Shown here: positions 34,725 through 43,451 of the stretch, piece by piece | Numbering within the stretch: the first letter of the stretch is position 1 | Layout: each line of letters begins with the position of its first letter | Assembly: GCA_039933175.1 (NCBI GenBank) | Contig: JBDTOR010000001.1 | Span: forward strand, 34,526 to 98,525 | Length of the DNA: 64,000 nt | Direction: 5' to 3' | Origin: Hyphomicrobium_A sp039933175 | GTDB taxonomy: Bacteria; Pseudomonadota; Alphaproteobacteria; Rhizobiales; Hyphomicrobiaceae | Made by a program: the position numbers and the translations under genes | The notes under the pieces: model-generated | Told to the model about the DNA's origin: nothing | Database searches by the model: none | The model's input: only the letters and a program-made list of their open reading frames with translations

Positions 34725-35783
34725 TTACATGGACTTGGCGGCCTTCACGTCTTCCTGCAGCTTAGCGCGCTCAGAGTCCGGCGAGGGAACGAGGCCGTAC
34801 TCGGCGAGCGGGCCCTCGGGGCCAATCATCTTGTCCGACGAGAAGAATTCCACGTACTCCTTGAGGCCGGGAACGACGCCGATGTGCGCCTTCTTCACGT
34901 AGAACTGCAGCGGACGCGACACCGGGTACTTGCCGGCAGCGACCGTCTCGACCGACGGCTTCACGCCGCTGATCGTCGCAACCTTCAGCTTGTCGGTGTT
35001 GTTCTCGTAGAACGACAGACCGAACACGCCAACGCTCTTCGGGTTGGAAGAAAGACGGGCGAGCGTCTCGGTGTAGTCGCCGTCGATGTCGACAGCGGCG
35101 CCATCCTTGCGGACCCGCGTAGCGGCCTTATCAGCGGCCTTCTTCTTGGCCGCGTCGTCGGCACCCTCGGCCTTGGCGAGGAAGAGCTTGTCAGCGCCGG
35201 CAGCCTTGGCGCCAGCGTGCAACACCTTCTCCTCGAACACTTCGCGCGTGCCGTGCTTCTCGCCCGGGATGTAGGCGACGATCGGCCAGTCGGGGAGCGA
35301 AGGATTCACTTCCTTCCAGGTCTTGGCGGTGTTCGGGACGAGAGCGCCATCCTTCGGCACCTCAGCGGCAAGGGCGAGGTAGAGGTCCTTCGGCTCGAGA
35401 GCCCAGTCATCCGACTTGGCGTCGACGGCGAAGACGATGCCGTCATAGCCGAACTGGACCTCGACGATCTCCTTCACGCCGTTCTTGGCGCAATCTGCGA
35501 TCTCTTCTTTCTTGATCTTGCGCGAGGCATTGGCGATGTCGATGGTGGCGTCGCCAAGGCCCTGGCAGAACTGCTTGATGCCCGCGCCGGTGCCGCCCGA
35601 CTCGACGATCGGGGTCTTGAAGTTGCTGTTGGCCTTGCCGAACTGCTCGGCAACGATGTTGGCGTACGGCAGAACCGTTGAAGAACCGGCGATCTGGATC
35701 TGATCGCGGGCGACAGCCGCGCCCGAGAACGCAATCGTGCCGACGACGGCCGCCGCCGCGCAGGCGATGAACTTTGTGCTCAC
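34725..35783 (-). CDS. pstS: Phosphate-binding protein PstS
   Basis: The 352-residue periplasmic phosphate-binding protein. A signal peptide (1-26, ending AVA) precedes IQIAGSSTVLPYA, the phosphate-contacting N-terminal loop; SGGTGAGIKQFCQG and ASRKIKKEE are further conserved binding segments. It starts at GTG 35783 with AAGGAG upstream; the longer frame to 35942 is not a signal sequence. It is first of the pst genes and follows phoR. Confidence 0.95.
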   Translation of the reverse strand: MSTKFIACAAAAVVGTIAFSGAAVARDQIQIAGSSTVLPYANIVAEQFGKANSNFKTPIVESGGTGAGIKQFCQGLGDATIDIANASRKIKKEEIADCAKNGVKEIVEVQFGYDGIVFAVDAKSDDWALEPKDLYLALAAEVPKDGALVPNTAKTWKEVNPSLPDWPIVAYIPGEKHGTREVFEEKVLHAGAKAAGADKLFLAKAEGADDAAKKKAADKAATRVRKDGAAVDIDGDYTETLARLSSNPKSVGVFGLSFYENNTDKLKVATISGVKPSVETVAAGKYPVSRPLQFYVKKAHIGVVPGLKEYVEFFSSDKMIGPEGPLAEYGLVPSPDSERAKLQEDVKAAKSM

Positions 35784-35899
35784 ACTGATCTCCTTATGGA
35801 GGTGACAGCGGGGCCGTGCGAATTCCGCACTAGCAACCTCTCCCCGCTCCGGCGCCCTTGCGCCGTGCGGCTTAGATAGACCAGCGCAGCGATACTTTA

Positions 35900-35906
35900 G
35901 TGACAG
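35900..35906 (-). promoter_or_regulatory. Possible Pho-box half site upstream of pstS
   Basis: On the minus strand, CTGTCAC in an AT-rich stretch about 120 bases before pstS matches one half of the PhoB-binding repeat. I do not see a clean second half at the expected 11-base spacing, so this is tentative. Confidence 0.3.
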
Positions 35907-35978
35907 GTTAATGTATTGATTATTCTGGACTAATATGAACATTTTCGTTTGTTGCTGAAACGCGAACCCAAGCGGGCC

Positions 35979-37337
35979 TCAGGCACCGGCGCCAAGCTCG
36001 TCGAAGCTGGCCGTAAAGCTCGACCCGGCGCCGAGGCGCGAGGCGATGCGCAATTCCCCGCGATGGCGATTAACGATGTGCTTGACGATGGCGAGGCCGA
36101 GCCCGGTACCGCCCTTCTCGCGGCTCGAGGCGACGCTCACCCGGTAGAAGCGCTCGGTCAGACGGGGCAGGTGCTCGGGGGAGATGCCCGGCCCGTTGTC
36201 GACGACACTCACCCATACACGCGCATCACCGGCGCCCCGCGCTGCATCGCGCCCGACGCGCACCTCGATCGTGCCGCCCTCGCGGCCATATTTGATGGCG
36301 TTCTGGATGAAGTTCTGCAGCACCTGGACAATCTCTTCACGGTCGCCGCGAATGCGCGCCGGCGTCTCGTCGCGGACCAGCGACAGTTTTACTTTGGCGC
36401 CCTCGGCTACCGGCTCCAGCGATTGATAGACGTACGCCGCCGTCTCGTTGAGCTCGACGATACCGCGCGGCGGCAGATGCACGCGCATCTCGACGCGGCT
36501 GAGCGACAGCAGGTCGTCGATGAGGCGCGTCATGCGCTCGGCTTGGCTCGCCATCAGCGTCAGGAAACGCGTGCGTGCCGCAACATCGTCGCGCGCCGGG
36601 CCCTGCAGCGTTTCCACGAAGGCGCGCAGCGAGGCCAGCGGCGTGCGCAATTCGTGGCTGGCGTTAGCGATGAAATCGGCGCGCATCTGCGCGAGGCGGT
36701 CCTGCTCGGTGAGATCGCGGAAGGTGACGAGCACATGTGGCGAGGTCGATGCCGACGAACCCTCGAGCCGCGATACGGTCGCGGCCACGCGGCGCTCCAC
36801 GGGCACACGCTCGACGAGATCGACGTCGATGCGGTCGTCCGAGGCGAGCACGCGGTCGACCGCGACCAGCAGGTCGGGGCTGCGTGAGACCTGGCTCATC
36901 GGCTGGCCACTCTTGATCTTGGGAAACATTTCGGTGGCAAGTCGGTTGTGATGCACCAACGTACCCGCGCCATCGAGCGCCAGCGCCGCCGTTGGAATTG
37001 CATCAACGACTGCGCGCCACGTTTTGCGATCGCTGCTTGCCGTTCGATTGATGCTGACGGCCCCGGTATCGCCTGAGAGCGCGTCGATAAAGGCGGCAGA
37101 ATCGAGCGGCCACGTCGCCGCCGCCAGCAGCAGCAGCGCTGTAGCCCCGAAGGCGGCCATCCCGTGCAGCTCGCCGAGCAGCACCAACACCGCGAGAATG
37201 CCGATGGCGGCTGCGATCGGCATCCAGCGTGCAGCCAGCCGCCGCTTGGCCGCCGCCCACGCCGCGCTCGCCCACAGCCCCACCTCGGCCCTGCGCTCGG
37301 CCCACCGCACGTTGCTCAGCGCCGTGCCTAGGGACAT
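35979..37337 (-). CDS. phoR: Phosphate regulon sensor histidine kinase PhoR
   Basis: A 452-residue sensor kinase. Two membrane helices lie at about 38-77 with no sizeable periplasmic loop. A PAS domain (about 105-215) follows, then the H-box ASHELRTPLASL with His228, and the HATPase N, G1 and G2 boxes (NFIQNAIKYG, VVDNGPGIS, KGGTGLGLAIVKH). The lack of a periplasmic sensor fits PhoR sensing through PstSCAB-PhoU. It is separated from pstS by about 195 bases and divergent from ppk2. Confidence 0.95.
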   Translation of the reverse strand: MSLGTALSNVRWAERRAEVGLWASAAWAAAKRRLAARWMPIAAAIGILAVLVLLGELHGMAAFGATALLLLAAATWPLDSAAFIDALSGDTGAVSINRTASSDRKTWRAVVDAIPTAALALDGAGTLVHHNRLATEMFPKIKSGQPMSQVSRSPDLLVAVDRVLASDDRIDVDLVERVPVERRVAATVSRLEGSSASTSPHVLVTFRDLTEQDRLAQMRADFIANASHELRTPLASLRAFVETLQGPARDDVAARTRFLTLMASQAERMTRLIDDLLSLSRVEMRVHLPPRGIVELNETAAYVYQSLEPVAEGAKVKLSLVRDETPARIRGDREEIVQVLQNFIQNAIKYGREGGTIEVRVGRDAARGAGDARVWVSVVDNGPGISPEHLPRLTERFYRVSVASSREKGGTGLGLAIVKHIVNRHRGELRIASRLGAGSSFTASFDELGAGA

Positions 37338-37473
37338 TGTGCTCTCATGGTTGATCCGATTGCTGGGAACGTGACACGTAGATAGATGGGAACATAACGC
37401 CTTTCAAACATGACCGGCGCACGTCATCAGATTCACCTTACACTGACGCTCGCACAGGAACGGATTAACGACC

Positions 37474-38355
37474 ATGAGCACTAAGGGTGGCAAGAACGGC
37501 AAAACCAAAGCCGCCGGGCAGTATACCTTCGACCTCGACAATCCGATTTTGCCGCCCGCCATCGCCGAGCGGGCCCTCACGTCGGGTGGGTTTCCCTACG
37601 ACGAGGAGCTGAAAAAGAAGATCTACAAGGAGCAGCTGATGCAGCTTCAGTTGGAGCTGCTGAAGCTGCAGACACACATCGAGGCGAAGGGAGAACGGTT
37701 CGTGGCTCTCTTCGAGGGCCGCGATGCCTCCGGCAAGGGGAGCTGCATCAGCCGCTTCCTCGAGCGGCTCAACCCGCGCCATGCGCGCTCGGTCGCCTTG
37801 TCGAAGCCAACCGAGACCGAACGCGGGCAATGGTACTTCCAGCGTTACGTCTGCCAGCTGCCAACGGCCGGCGACATGACCCTATTCGATCGCTCCTGGT
37901 ACAATCGCGCCGGCGTCGAGCGCGTCATGAACTTTTGCACGCCGGCGCAAACGCAGGCGTTCCTGCGCGACGCGCCCGACTTCGAAGAGCTGCTGGTGCG
38001 CGACGGCATACGCCTGTTCAAATTCTACCTCATCATCGGCCGCGAGATGCAGCTGATGCGCTTTCACGAGCGCCGCCACGATCCGTTCAAGCGCTGGAAG
38101 ATCACCGACGTCGATCTCGCCGCCATCGACAAGTGGGACGACTATTCGCGCGCGCAGGCCGAAATCTTCAAGCGCACGAGCACGCCCGATGCGCCGTGGA
38201 TTGTCGTGCGTGCCAACGATCAGCGCCGCGCGCGACTGGAAACCATCCGTTGGGTGGTGGCGCATTCCGACTATGCAGACAAGGACGTGCGCGCCATCGG
38301 CACGCCCGACCCGAATATCATCGGCACCGGTCCGGAATACTTCCAGGTTGAGTAG
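37474..38355 (+). CDS. ppk2: Polyphosphate kinase 2
   Basis: A 293-residue class I PPK2, which moves phosphate between polyphosphate and nucleoside diphosphates. It has Walker A EGRDASGKGS (81-90), the lid with ARSVALSKPTETERGQWYFQRYV, and Walker B TLFDRSWYNRAGVE. The start ATG 37474 follows a divergent 136-base promoter region shared with phoR. Its place beside the phosphate regulon suggests a role in phosphate storage or use when phosphate changes; co-regulation by PhoB is an inference, as I see no clear Pho box. Confidence 0.95.
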   Translation: MSTKGGKNGKTKAAGQYTFDLDNPILPPAIAERALTSGGFPYDEELKKKIYKEQLMQLQLELLKLQTHIEAKGERFVALFEGRDASGKGSCISRFLERLNPRHARSVALSKPTETERGQWYFQRYVCQLPTAGDMTLFDRSWYNRAGVERVMNFCTPAQTQAFLRDAPDFEELLVRDGIRLFKFYLIIGREMQLMRFHERRHDPFKRWKITDVDLAAIDKWDDYSRAQAEIFKRTSTPDAPWIVVRANDQRRARLETIRWVVAHSDYADKDVRAIGTPDPNIIGTGPEYFQVE

Positions 38356-38379
38356 CTAAGGCTCACACGCGCACACATT

Positions 38380-38547
38380 CGTCATGGCCGCGTCGTGGCG
38401 CAGCCATGCTCCGCATGAACGGCGGCCATCCACGCCAGCTTCGGCGAGCATTTTTGGATAAGGTGCCAGTGGCTGAGATGTGATGAGGCCTTGGCCCTCA
38501 CACTCTGCGGAGACCTGCGTGGATGGCCGCCTACGCGGCCATGACGG
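38380..38547. repeat. 168-bp inverted-repeat element, copy 2
   Basis: The outer arms CGTCATGGCCGCGT (38380-38393) and ACGCGGCCATGACG (38533-38546) are exact inverted copies. So are the inner arms GGCGGCCATCCACGC (38421-38435) and GCGTGGATGGCCGCC (38517-38531). Internal words CCACGCCAGCTTC and CGGAGACCTGC match those of the element at 19904-20061. It fills the gap between the convergent ppk2 and the next gene. Confidence 0.75.
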
Positions 38548-38600
38548 TGAGAGGGAGCAGGCTGCAAACCAGAGCATGACGCCCGAAGCATAGAGAGAGG

Positions 38601-39476
38601 TCAGCGCACCAAGAGAAGCGGGCAAGCGAGCACTTGCGTCAGCGGACGCAGGCTGGCGCCGCGCGCGATGAGCCGGCCGCCGTACTGGGCCAGAGCGAAA
38701 CCGGCCTTGTGCCGCTGCAGTACTTCGGCGAGGGGCGCGGGATCATCGTTGGCGGCGAGCACGCTCTCGAAGCCGGCAAACTCGCCGTCATCGCCGTCGG
38801 CGCACAGAAGCCGCGCCTCGCCTTCCATCCACTCTAGCTCCTCGCGCCGATCGCCGACGAGAGTCAGCTTCACGTCGCCGCCGGTAGCAGTTGCCAATCG
38901 CTGCGCCGCCTTGAGCATCGGGCCGAGACGCTCGAACTCCTCCACGACGGCCACGACCGGCCCGCGCGTGCGTTGCGCCAACGGCCCGGCAATCACAGCA
39001 CCCGTTGTGTCGCGCACGCGCTCGAACAGGTCGGCCAGGCGTTGCTCGTGGCCGGGTGCCAAGGGCTCGCCGACGATTACGACATTCCACGGACCGTTCT
39101 CGGCGCAGGCGCGCGCGAGCGCGCGCAACGGCTCATCACGGACGACGCGCGCGTGACACGGCACCGACGCGGCAAGCCCCGCCTCGGCAACCTGCCGATG
39201 CAGCGCCGCAGCGGCAAAGCGCATCTCGCGTTCCAGCGCGATCTGCGGCAAGGGCTGCCAACCCGTTGCCGTACCGCCGATCACCCGCGCGAAGGGGAAG
39301 TCGGCGAGATCGAAAAGCTGTTTGTCCTCGACGTAGAGGCTCTCGACCTCGGCCTGGAACGCTTGCCCCAACAGCATCGCCGCCTCGATGGCGAAGCGGC
39401 TCGCTTCGGCCGATCCGCCGAGCCACAGCACGACGCGCCCGCTGCGTTCACCGGCCGCTGCCACGTGCGCGATCAT
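38601..39476 (-). CDS. Hypothetical protein, weakly universal-stress-protein-like
   Basis: A 291-residue cytoplasmic protein I cannot name with certainty. The opening RVVLWLGGSAEASRFAIEAAMLLGQAFQAEVESLYVED is strand-helix-strand with the look of a universal stress (UspA-like) domain, and a second Rossmann-like half, GPVVAVVEEFERLGPMLKAAQRLA, begins near 170. No catalytic residues stand out. Its ATG overlaps the stop of the upstream Lon-like gene by four bases, so the two are translated together and probably work together. Confidence 0.7.
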   Translation of the reverse strand: MIAHVAAAGERSGRVVLWLGGSAEASRFAIEAAMLLGQAFQAEVESLYVEDKQLFDLADFPFARVIGGTATGWQPLPQIALEREMRFAAAALHRQVAEAGLAASVPCHARVVRDEPLRALARACAENGPWNVVIVGEPLAPGHEQRLADLFERVRDTTGAVIAGPLAQRTRGPVVAVVEEFERLGPMLKAAQRLATATGGDVKLTLVGDRREELEWMEGEARLLCADGDDGEFAGFESVLAANDDPAPLAEVLQRHKAGFALAQYGGRLIARGASLRPLTQVLACPLLLVR

Positions 39477-41251
39477 GATGCCTCCGCCAAATCTTCGCCG
39501 GCCTTGCGCTGACGCAGCGCCCGCTCGATGTCGGCGCCCGAGATCACGTCGCGGCCTTCGCTGCCTGCCCAGTGATCCGCCTCGCGGCATACGTGGGTCA
39601 AGTCGGCGATGCCAAGCGACAGCTTGCCGTTGCCTCCGGCCTTGCGTGCCGCATCGTCGATGAGCAGCGCGACGCCTGCAACGTCGAGGGGCCGCAAGGA
39701 GTGTTTCTCGACGATGCCGGCTACGACGCGGGCGAACGTCGCCACCGTTTCCTTGGTGCGCGCCACGGCGTCCTCGAAGACCGCCTCAACCTTGAACATG
39801 CGCCGCAGCTGCGGGTTGCTTGCCGCCAGACGCCGCTGCGTCTCAGCATCGCCGAACACGACGAGCTTCACGTTAAGGGGAATCGATTCAAGGTCCGGGA
39901 CCTCGTCGCCGACGGTGCCTATCGGGCTTGCAGGCGGATCGAAACGAATCTCTTCGGCCTCCAAAGCGCGGCGCAGCGCCTCCGCCGTCGCTGCGCTGTC
40001 GAGCAATGCATCGCCGTCAATCAGCAGATAGCCGCCGTTGGCGCGATGCAGTGCACCCGGTTTGATGCGCACGACCGTCGCCTCGCCGTCGGCCGCCGTA
40101 CCAAGCTCGACCCGCCCGAACAGATTGGCGTAGGTCGGATTGGGTTCCTGCACGATGGGGACGCCGCCGGCGGCCGAAGTTGTCGCCATGGTGTGCACCG
40201 CATAACGGGCAAAACGCGGATGCGTGCCTGCCCCTCGTGTCAGCTTGGCCGCCTGCGTGCCGTTGGGGGCAACGAACAATCCCGCATTGCGCACGAGGTC
40301 GCGTCCTGCGGCCTTCAAGTAGCTTTCGACGCCGGCCACCTCGGCAAACTCGGCCTTGGTGTCCTCGAGCGCCGCGCGCACGTGCCGACCGGCCACCTGC
40401 TCGTTCAGCGCGACCAGCCGGGCGCGGCGTTCCTTCTCGGCGTCCGGCCGTTCGGTGAGGATGGCCTCGATCTCCGCTTCCAGCGCAGCGATCTTGGTCT
40501 CCACCTCGCGGCGCAGGCCATCGGGCAAATTGTTGAACACATCGGTCTTGACGACCTTGCCCTCCAGTACCGGCGCGACGGCGATGCCGGCCGGCGTGCG
40601 CAACAGCGCAATGTTCTGCGACTCGGCCTCGCGGCGCAGCGCTTCCAGCGCGTCCTCGCGGCTGAAGCGGAACTCCTCTTCGATCTTGCGACGCTTCAGA
40701 TCGTAGTCGTCGGCGGCGAATGCAGCGGGCAATGCGTCGGCCAGCTGGTCGATGGCCAACGCCATCTTCTCGGCGAAGGGCTTGGCCGTCCCGGCCGGCA
40801 ACTTCAGAGCGCGAAAGCCCCCGGTCGGATCGAACGAGCTGACGTACACCCAGTCGGCCGGCCGGCCGGCCTTAGCGCCGGCCTCCTGCAGCTTGGCGCG
40901 CGCCGCCGTGCGCCGGCCCGTGCCCTCGCGACCGATGACCAGCATGTGGAAGCCGGACCCCTTGATGCCGGCCCCGAAGGACAGAGCGTCCATGGCCTTC
41001 GTCTGACCGACCGGACCGTGCGCCGGCTCGAGGTCGGCCGTCGTCTTGAAGCCGAGACTGGCAGGGTCGGTTGCTCCGGCAGCGTTCGTGTGCGCCCCGA
41101 CCGACAGCCTTGGCTCGGCGGGCGCGGTAGCTGCAGCAGCTTCCACCGGCACAGCCGTCTCCGCTGCCTCGGCGGTTTCCACCGGGCCCGTCGGCTCAGC
41201 CGCGGGATCCGCAGCGCTTTTCTTGTCTACCTTCGATCGCTTGAAAAACAT
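39473..41251 (-). CDS. Lon-like AAA protein lacking the protease domain
   Basis: A 592-residue protein matching the N-terminal and AAA parts of the Lon-related LonC-type family. A low-complexity Ala/Glu N-terminus is followed by a P-loop in which the usual lysine is arginine (GREGTGRRT, near 134-142), a coiled-coil insertion (about 250-330), and the AAA core with GGYLLIDGDALLD (Walker B). It ends after the sensor/lid region at DIERALRQRKAGEDLAEAS, where relatives continue into an S16 Ser-Lys protease domain that is absent here. The next gene, overlapping by four bases, is unrelated. ATG 41251 preferred. Confidence 0.75.
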   Translation of the reverse strand: MFFKRSKVDKKSAADPAAEPTGPVETAEAAETAVPVEAAAATAPAEPRLSVGAHTNAAGATDPASLGFKTTADLEPAHGPVGQTKAMDALSFGAGIKGSGFHMLVIGREGTGRRTAARAKLQEAGAKAGRPADWVYVSSFDPTGGFRALKLPAGTAKPFAEKMALAIDQLADALPAAFAADDYDLKRRKIEEEFRFSREDALEALRREAESQNIALLRTPAGIAVAPVLEGKVVKTDVFNNLPDGLRREVETKIAALEAEIEAILTERPDAEKERRARLVALNEQVAGRHVRAALEDTKAEFAEVAGVESYLKAAGRDLVRNAGLFVAPNGTQAAKLTRGAGTHPRFARYAVHTMATTSAAGGVPIVQEPNPTYANLFGRVELGTAADGEATVVRIKPGALHRANGGYLLIDGDALLDSAATAEALRRALEAEEIRFDPPASPIGTVGDEVPDLESIPLNVKLVVFGDAETQRRLAASNPQLRRMFKVEAVFEDAVARTKETVATFARVVAGIVEKHSLRPLDVAGVALLIDDAARKAGGNGKLSLGIADLTHVCREADHWAGSEGRDVISGADIERALRQRKAGEDLAEAS

Positions 41252-41505
41252 GGAGTCAGGCGCTCGTCCCCTCGATGAGTTGCCCGCAACCAGAAACGGA
41301 TTCGCGTGCGTCTCGGCCAGCTCGCTCGGCAATCGGGTCAACGCCCGAGCACCGGTGCCCGCCGCTGGATTCCTAAGCCGGCAACTGTCACCGGCTCATG
41401 GTGGTCAAATGACGGCAGTAAAGGATAAAGCCCGGGGAAACAGGCATCGGTGTGGCGAATGCGCCGCGCAGTATACGCCGGGCATCATAGGCTTGGCCGA
41501 GCTTT

Positions 41506-41961
41506 CTAGGCCGTCAACTGCGCGCGACGATGCGATTGACTGACCCGCTTGCCAATTGCCGGCAGCTTTTCATTACGAGCGGCGAGATCGGCCAGCGTGT
41601 GCCGGTTGAGCAGCTCTACGAACGCGGCAAAGGCCGAGTCCAGATAGTCCGTCAACCGGTCTTGCGACAGAAATTTTCTGTCTTCCTGCGGGTGATCCTT
41701 CGCGTTGACGCTTTCGAGCTGGCTCACCACCTGCCCCAACAGGATCTGCGACGCGGGCCGGGTCAGCTTGACCCCGCCGCCCGGGCCACGCTTGGCGCTC
41801 AGTACCCCCGCCCGCACGAGACGCGTGACGAGCTTGAGGGCATTGGGCTTGGTAAGGGCCAATTGTTCGGCAAGGTCCGATACGGAAACAATGTCCGCCT
41901 TCAACCGCGCCACTAGCACCAGGATCTGGACTTGGTCGAGGGTGGCTTTGGTGAGGCGCAT
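41506..41961 (-). CDS. Rrf2-family transcriptional regulator without cysteines
   Basis: A 151-residue regulator with an Rrf2-type winged helix: VSVSDLAEQLALTKPNALKLVTRLVRAGVLSAKRGPGGGVKLTRP. The GPGGG wing is diagnostic. It has no cysteine at all, so unlike IscR, NsrR or RirA it cannot bind an iron-sulfur cluster through cysteines. It may sense something else or act as an apo-repressor. ATG 41961. It is isolated, with 254 non-coding bases before the Lon-like gene. Confidence 0.85.
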   Translation of the reverse strand: MRLTKATLDQVQILVLVARLKADIVSVSDLAEQLALTKPNALKLVTRLVRAGVLSAKRGPGGGVKLTRPASQILLGQVVSQLESVNAKDHPQEDRKFLSQDRLTDYLDSAFAAFVELLNRHTLADLAARNEKLPAIGKRVSQSHRRAQLTA

Positions 41962-42072
41962 GGCGGACCACCTCGTTGGGTTGCCAGAGCGCATAAAATA
42001 GAGCGCCCACAGCGAGCCTGACGTTCCCAATGTAGTAGTCAACTCGTTGAGTAGCCGTGCTTTTGCCGTTTT

Positions 42073-42963
42073 CTACCGGACGCCGCGCCGTCTGCCGCTC
42101 AAGGTCTGCCGCAGCTCGTTGAGCTTCTGTAGCGTCGCCATGGCGCGCGGCTTGTCGCGGGCAACGACACCCATAATGATCGCCTCCAGGCTGACAAAGG
42201 TTGCGCCGTGCAGCGCCACGCTGCCAGCCCGGCCCCGTGGCACGGGCACGATGACCTTGGCGTGACGCGCCAGCCGTTCATCGAGGGAATCGGAAATAAG
42301 GACGACCGGGATATGGCACCTGCGGGCCTCCGCGATGGTGGCTTCCGCCTCGGGATAGGCCGCGCCGTAGGCGAGCATGAGGACCGCCTGTGCGCTTTCC
42401 AGATCGAGCAGATGATCCGCCAGCGTGCTGCCGCTGGCCTGCAACAATATGCCGGGTCGCCCATTCCGGGCGAAGACGAAATGCGCGTACTGCGCCAGCG
42501 GCGCCGTAGGCCCGATCCCGTAGAAAGCAATTCGCCGTGCTTCGCTCAACACCTTGATGGCTTCGGTGATTTGGGCGCGCGGCGCACCTTTCGCCAGCTG
42601 TGCCACGGCTTCGGCGTGCGCCTCCAAGACGTGCTCGACGGCGGCGTCGGCGTGCTCGATATGGTCGAGCGTGCGTCGCAGATTGTCAGCTGGGCTCGTA
42701 CCCTGGCCGGTCGCGGACGCGAGTGCCTGCTTCAGTTCGCGCAACCCCACATAACCGAGGGCCTGCACGGCTCGCACCACCGTAGCGTCAGACGTGCCAA
42801 TGGCGACCCCGAGCTCCGTCGCCGACATGGTCAGCGCGTCTTGCCGATGCGAATTGATGTAGTCGGCAACGCGGCGAAGCGCCGGCGTGAGGTTGCGGGA
42901 CCGCGCCGTGAACCGCTCGCTCAGCCGGTCGGCGGACTTGGGCGACTGCTTGCTCTCGCGCAT
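42073..42963 (-). CDS. RpiR/MurR-family transcriptional regulator
   Basis: A 296-residue regulator with an N-terminal helix-turn-helix (about 25-85: MSATELGVAIGTSDATVVRAVQALGY) and a C-terminal SIS sugar-phosphate isomerase-like domain (about 130-265: RRIAFYGIGPTAPLA, VLMLAYGAAYPEA). Family members usually control sugar or amino-sugar catabolism and bind a phosphosugar. No sugar gene is adjacent, so its target is unknown. Start ATG 42963; a longer frame upstream is unsupported. Confidence 0.88.
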   Translation of the reverse strand: MRESKQSPKSADRLSERFTARSRNLTPALRRVADYINSHRQDALTMSATELGVAIGTSDATVVRAVQALGYVGLRELKQALASATGQGTSPADNLRRTLDHIEHADAAVEHVLEAHAEAVAQLAKGAPRAQITEAIKVLSEARRIAFYGIGPTAPLAQYAHFVFARNGRPGILLQASGSTLADHLLDLESAQAVLMLAYGAAYPEAEATIAEARRCHIPVVLISDSLDERLARHAKVIVPVPRGRAGSVALHGATFVSLEAIIMGVVARDKPRAMATLQKLNELRQTLSGRRRGVR

Positions 42964-43382
42964 GTGCGGCCTGAGGGGGATGAGTTCGACGTCGACATGA
43001 TGGGCCGGACGGGCCGTCCGATGGAAGTCCCAAGGGGCTGAAAATGCAAACGTAGTAACGAGCCGCGATTTGCCGCGCCATGTAGTAGTGCAGCGACGTG
43101 ACCGTCTCGATCCCACCAGGCGGACGAACGTTCAGCCCGATCTGTGCTCGGCAGACAACACTTAGGGCCTGCTGGCCTGCCTGCGGCTCGCCCTGTCGCC
43201 ATTTTTGAGGTCCGTTCAACCTCGAGAACGTTTTCGACACTCGAACGCGCACAACAACATCACGCCCGGCTCGCCGCGGGCGTTCTTCGCCACGGTCACC
43301 AGCCGCCTCTGATTTACCATTGGCCGCGGCATCCCCCGCCGCAGCCTTGAACCCACTTCGGCGATCTGCTCTAGGAGGGCTG
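42964..43382. other. Non-coding region between rpiR-type regulator and COG4280 gene
   Basis: About 420 bases without a supportable gene. It serves two divergent units. An imperfect dyad CGAGAACGTTTTCG near 43222 could be an operator; otherwise nothing stands out. Confidence 0.4.
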
Positions 43383-43451
43383 ATGTCGCTCAGCAATTCG
43401 AGACGTATCGCCGGCGGGATATCGGAATTTGGCGGAGGCCATCTAAGATGA
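43383..43451 (+). CDS. Possible 22-residue leader peptide coupled to the COG4280 gene
   Basis: An ATG at 43383 has an excellent AGGAGG (43373-43378) four bases upstream. It opens 22 codons, and the stop overlaps the next gene's start as ATGA. The peptide is polar with a basic N-terminus (SRR) and a glycine-rich end. The strong ribosome-binding site plus exact coupling suggests a translated leader, though short ORFs occur by chance. Confidence 0.4.
   Translation: MSLSNSRRIAGGISEFGGGHLR

Noticed and set aside
37338..37473. Pho box between phoR and ppk2
   Set aside because: Only loose GTCAT/TGACG matches without the paired 7-base repeats at 11-base spacing.
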